NCBI GenBank assembly: GCA_965219935.1
Contig: CBDCOU010000003.1
Coordinates: forward strand, 3,844,001-3,908,000
Origin: Bin34 sp965219935
GTDB taxonomy: Bacteria; Chloroflexota; Anaerolineae; Caldilineales; Caldilineaceae
Length of the DNA stretch: 64,000 nucleotides
Direction of reading: 5' to 3'
In this document: positions 63,241 through 64,000 of the stretch, piece by piece
How the letters are laid out: each line of letters begins with the position of its first letter
Numbering within the stretch: the first letter of the stretch is position 1
The notes under the pieces: generated by a model
Seen by the model: the letters and a program-made list of their open reading frames with translations, nothing else
Databases searched by the model: none
What the model was told of the DNA's origin: nothing
Translations under genes and position numbers: made by a program

Positions 63241-63987
63241 ATGTTCGGAACGGGACTGCTCAAGGGGCTTGGGATCACCTTCAAGCACCTGGTGGACACC
63301 TATAAGGACGATATGCAGTCGACCCCGGCCCGCTACCAGGGCAGCGACGACCGCGGCAAGAGCCTCAAGGTCATTGATCAGCCGGTGGACCAGGAGGGCC
63401 TGCTCACCATCCAGTATCCGGAGGAGCGCCGCCTGCTGCCGGAGCGGTTCCGCTACATCCCAATGCTGATTTGGGACACGGAGACCGACGAGGAGCGCTG
63501 TACGGCCTGCGGCATCTGCGCCAAGGTCTGTCCGCCGCAGTGCATCTGGATCACGCGCGCCACGGACGAGGCCGGCAAGCCGGTCACGCGCCCGCAGGAT
63601 TTCTTCATCGACGCCACGATTTGCATGAGTTGCAACTATTGCGTCGAGTTCTGTCCGTTCGATGCCATCAAGATGGATCACGATGCCGAACTGGCATCGT
63701 TCGAACGGTTCCCCCACCTGGTCTACGACAAGGGTGAACTCACGGTTCCGCTTGATTACTACGCCGCCCTGTGGCCGACCCAGTACGCCGAGGAACAGGA
63801 ACGAAGAGCCCAGGAGGCCGCCGAAGCCCGGGCCAAGGAAGAAGCCAAGGCCGCGCGGGCGACCGCCAAGGCCGTTAAGAAGGAGGAGGAAGAGGCTCCG
63901 GCCCCCGAGGCCAAGCTGTCCCGGGCGGAGGAGTTGAAACAAAAGGCCATGGAACGAGCCCGCCAGCGCAGGGCAGAACAGGGTTGA
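63241..63987 (+). CDS. nuoI: NADH-quinone oxidoreductase subunit I
   Basis: A protein of 248 residues, ATG 63241 with GAGGAG about 12 bases upstream. Two CxxCxxCxxxCP clusters are visible: RCTACGICAKVCPP and CMSCNYCVEFCPF, which hold the N6a and N6b [4Fe-4S] centres. The C-terminus is extended by about 60 residues of mixed Lys/Glu/Ala helix, a possible coiled coil. It follows nuoCD directly, so nuoE, F, G and H are not in the usual place between D and I. The stop codon is 13 bases from the window edge. Confidence 0.95.
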   Translation: MFGTGLLKGLGITFKHLVDTYKDDMQSTPARYQGSDDRGKSLKVIDQPVDQEGLLTIQYPEERRLLPERFRYIPMLIWDTETDEERCTACGICAKVCPPQCIWITRATDEAGKPVTRPQDFFIDATICMSCNYCVEFCPFDAIKMDHDAELASFERFPHLVYDKGELTVPLDYYAALWPTQYAEEQERRAQEAAEARAKEEAKAARATAKAVKKEEEEAPAPEAKLSRAEELKQKAMERARQRRAEQG

Positions 63988-64000
63988 CACCCTGTACCGG

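Noticed and set aside
61071..63299. Open frame of 742 codons on the minus strand opposite nuoCD
   Set aside because: It lies wholly opposite nuoB/nuoCD, which are certain, and its translation is low in complexity and unlike any family.

Overview
The window is a GC-rich bacterial chromosome segment. The protein set points to Chloroflexota, possibly a Caldilinea-like or sponge/marine lineage: Ala/Pro/Glu-rich lipoproteins after an AAC lipobox, PrmC with NLPY instead of NPPY, a holB-ricT pair, several phytanoyl-CoA dioxygenase (PhyH) and Gfo/Idh/MocA genes, and a complex I cluster starting nuoB-nuoCD-nuoI. This placement is an inference from gene content; no rRNA gene is present.

Region by region. 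1-3.7 kb: the 3' end of a methyltransferase gene, a HARE-HTH/Mrr-type endonuclease and a DUF262 (GmrS/GmrD-like) protein, visibly richer in AT than the rest, with a decayed SMP-30 fragment between them. 3.8-7.5 kb: SMP-30 lactonase, peptidase T, a small conserved protein and a DapA-family aldolase. 7.4-15.3 kb: a CHAT (caspase-like) protein downstream of a YhaO/YhaN (SbcD/SbcC-like) pair. 15.8-19.3 kb: a hydroxypyruvate-isomerase-like gene, an AAA-ATPase/PD-(D/E)XK protein, and a fused string of IS110, ISAs1 and isomerase remnants. 19.5-29.2 kb: an orphan peptide-binding lipoprotein with a strong terminator, an IS701 remnant, a ceramidase-like hydrolase within a sugar ABC operon, a complete ISAs1 element with 20-bp inverted repeats and a 10-bp target duplication, and a methyltransferase.

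29.3-38.5 kb: xseA, a beta-propeller protein, a membrane glycosyltransferase-like/NHL-propeller fusion overlapping a HExxH lipoprotein, a Gfo/Idh oxidoreductase, tRNA-Leu and a PhyH dioxygenase. 39.5-50.2 kb (mostly minus strand): the translation core, tRNA-Thr, tRNA-Tyr, tRNA-Thr, tuf, tRNA-Trp, secE, nusG, rplK, rplA, then a 3.6-kb interruption (PhyH, a deoxyribosyltransferase-like gene, Gfo/Idh), then an L10 leader with rplJ-rplL, then holB-ricT. 50.7-60 kb: a second AAA-ATPase/PD-(D/E)XK protein, prfA-prmC, Gfo/Idh, an MFS transporter, aldo/keto reductase, rhodanese and PhyH. 60-64 kb: a small membrane protein and nuoB, nuoCD, nuoI up to the window edge.

The most interesting pattern is that two unrelated nuclease-type genes (DUF262 and AAA/PD-(D/E)XK) each sit, on the same strand, between an intact metabolic gene and a decayed copy of the later part of that same gene. 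This suggests a shared way of gaining or losing such genes. Other points of interest are the split ribosomal protein cluster, the propeller-fused membrane protein with its overlapping metalloprotease, and the CHAT protein beside a nuclease/ATPase pair. No CRISPR array or prophage was seen.
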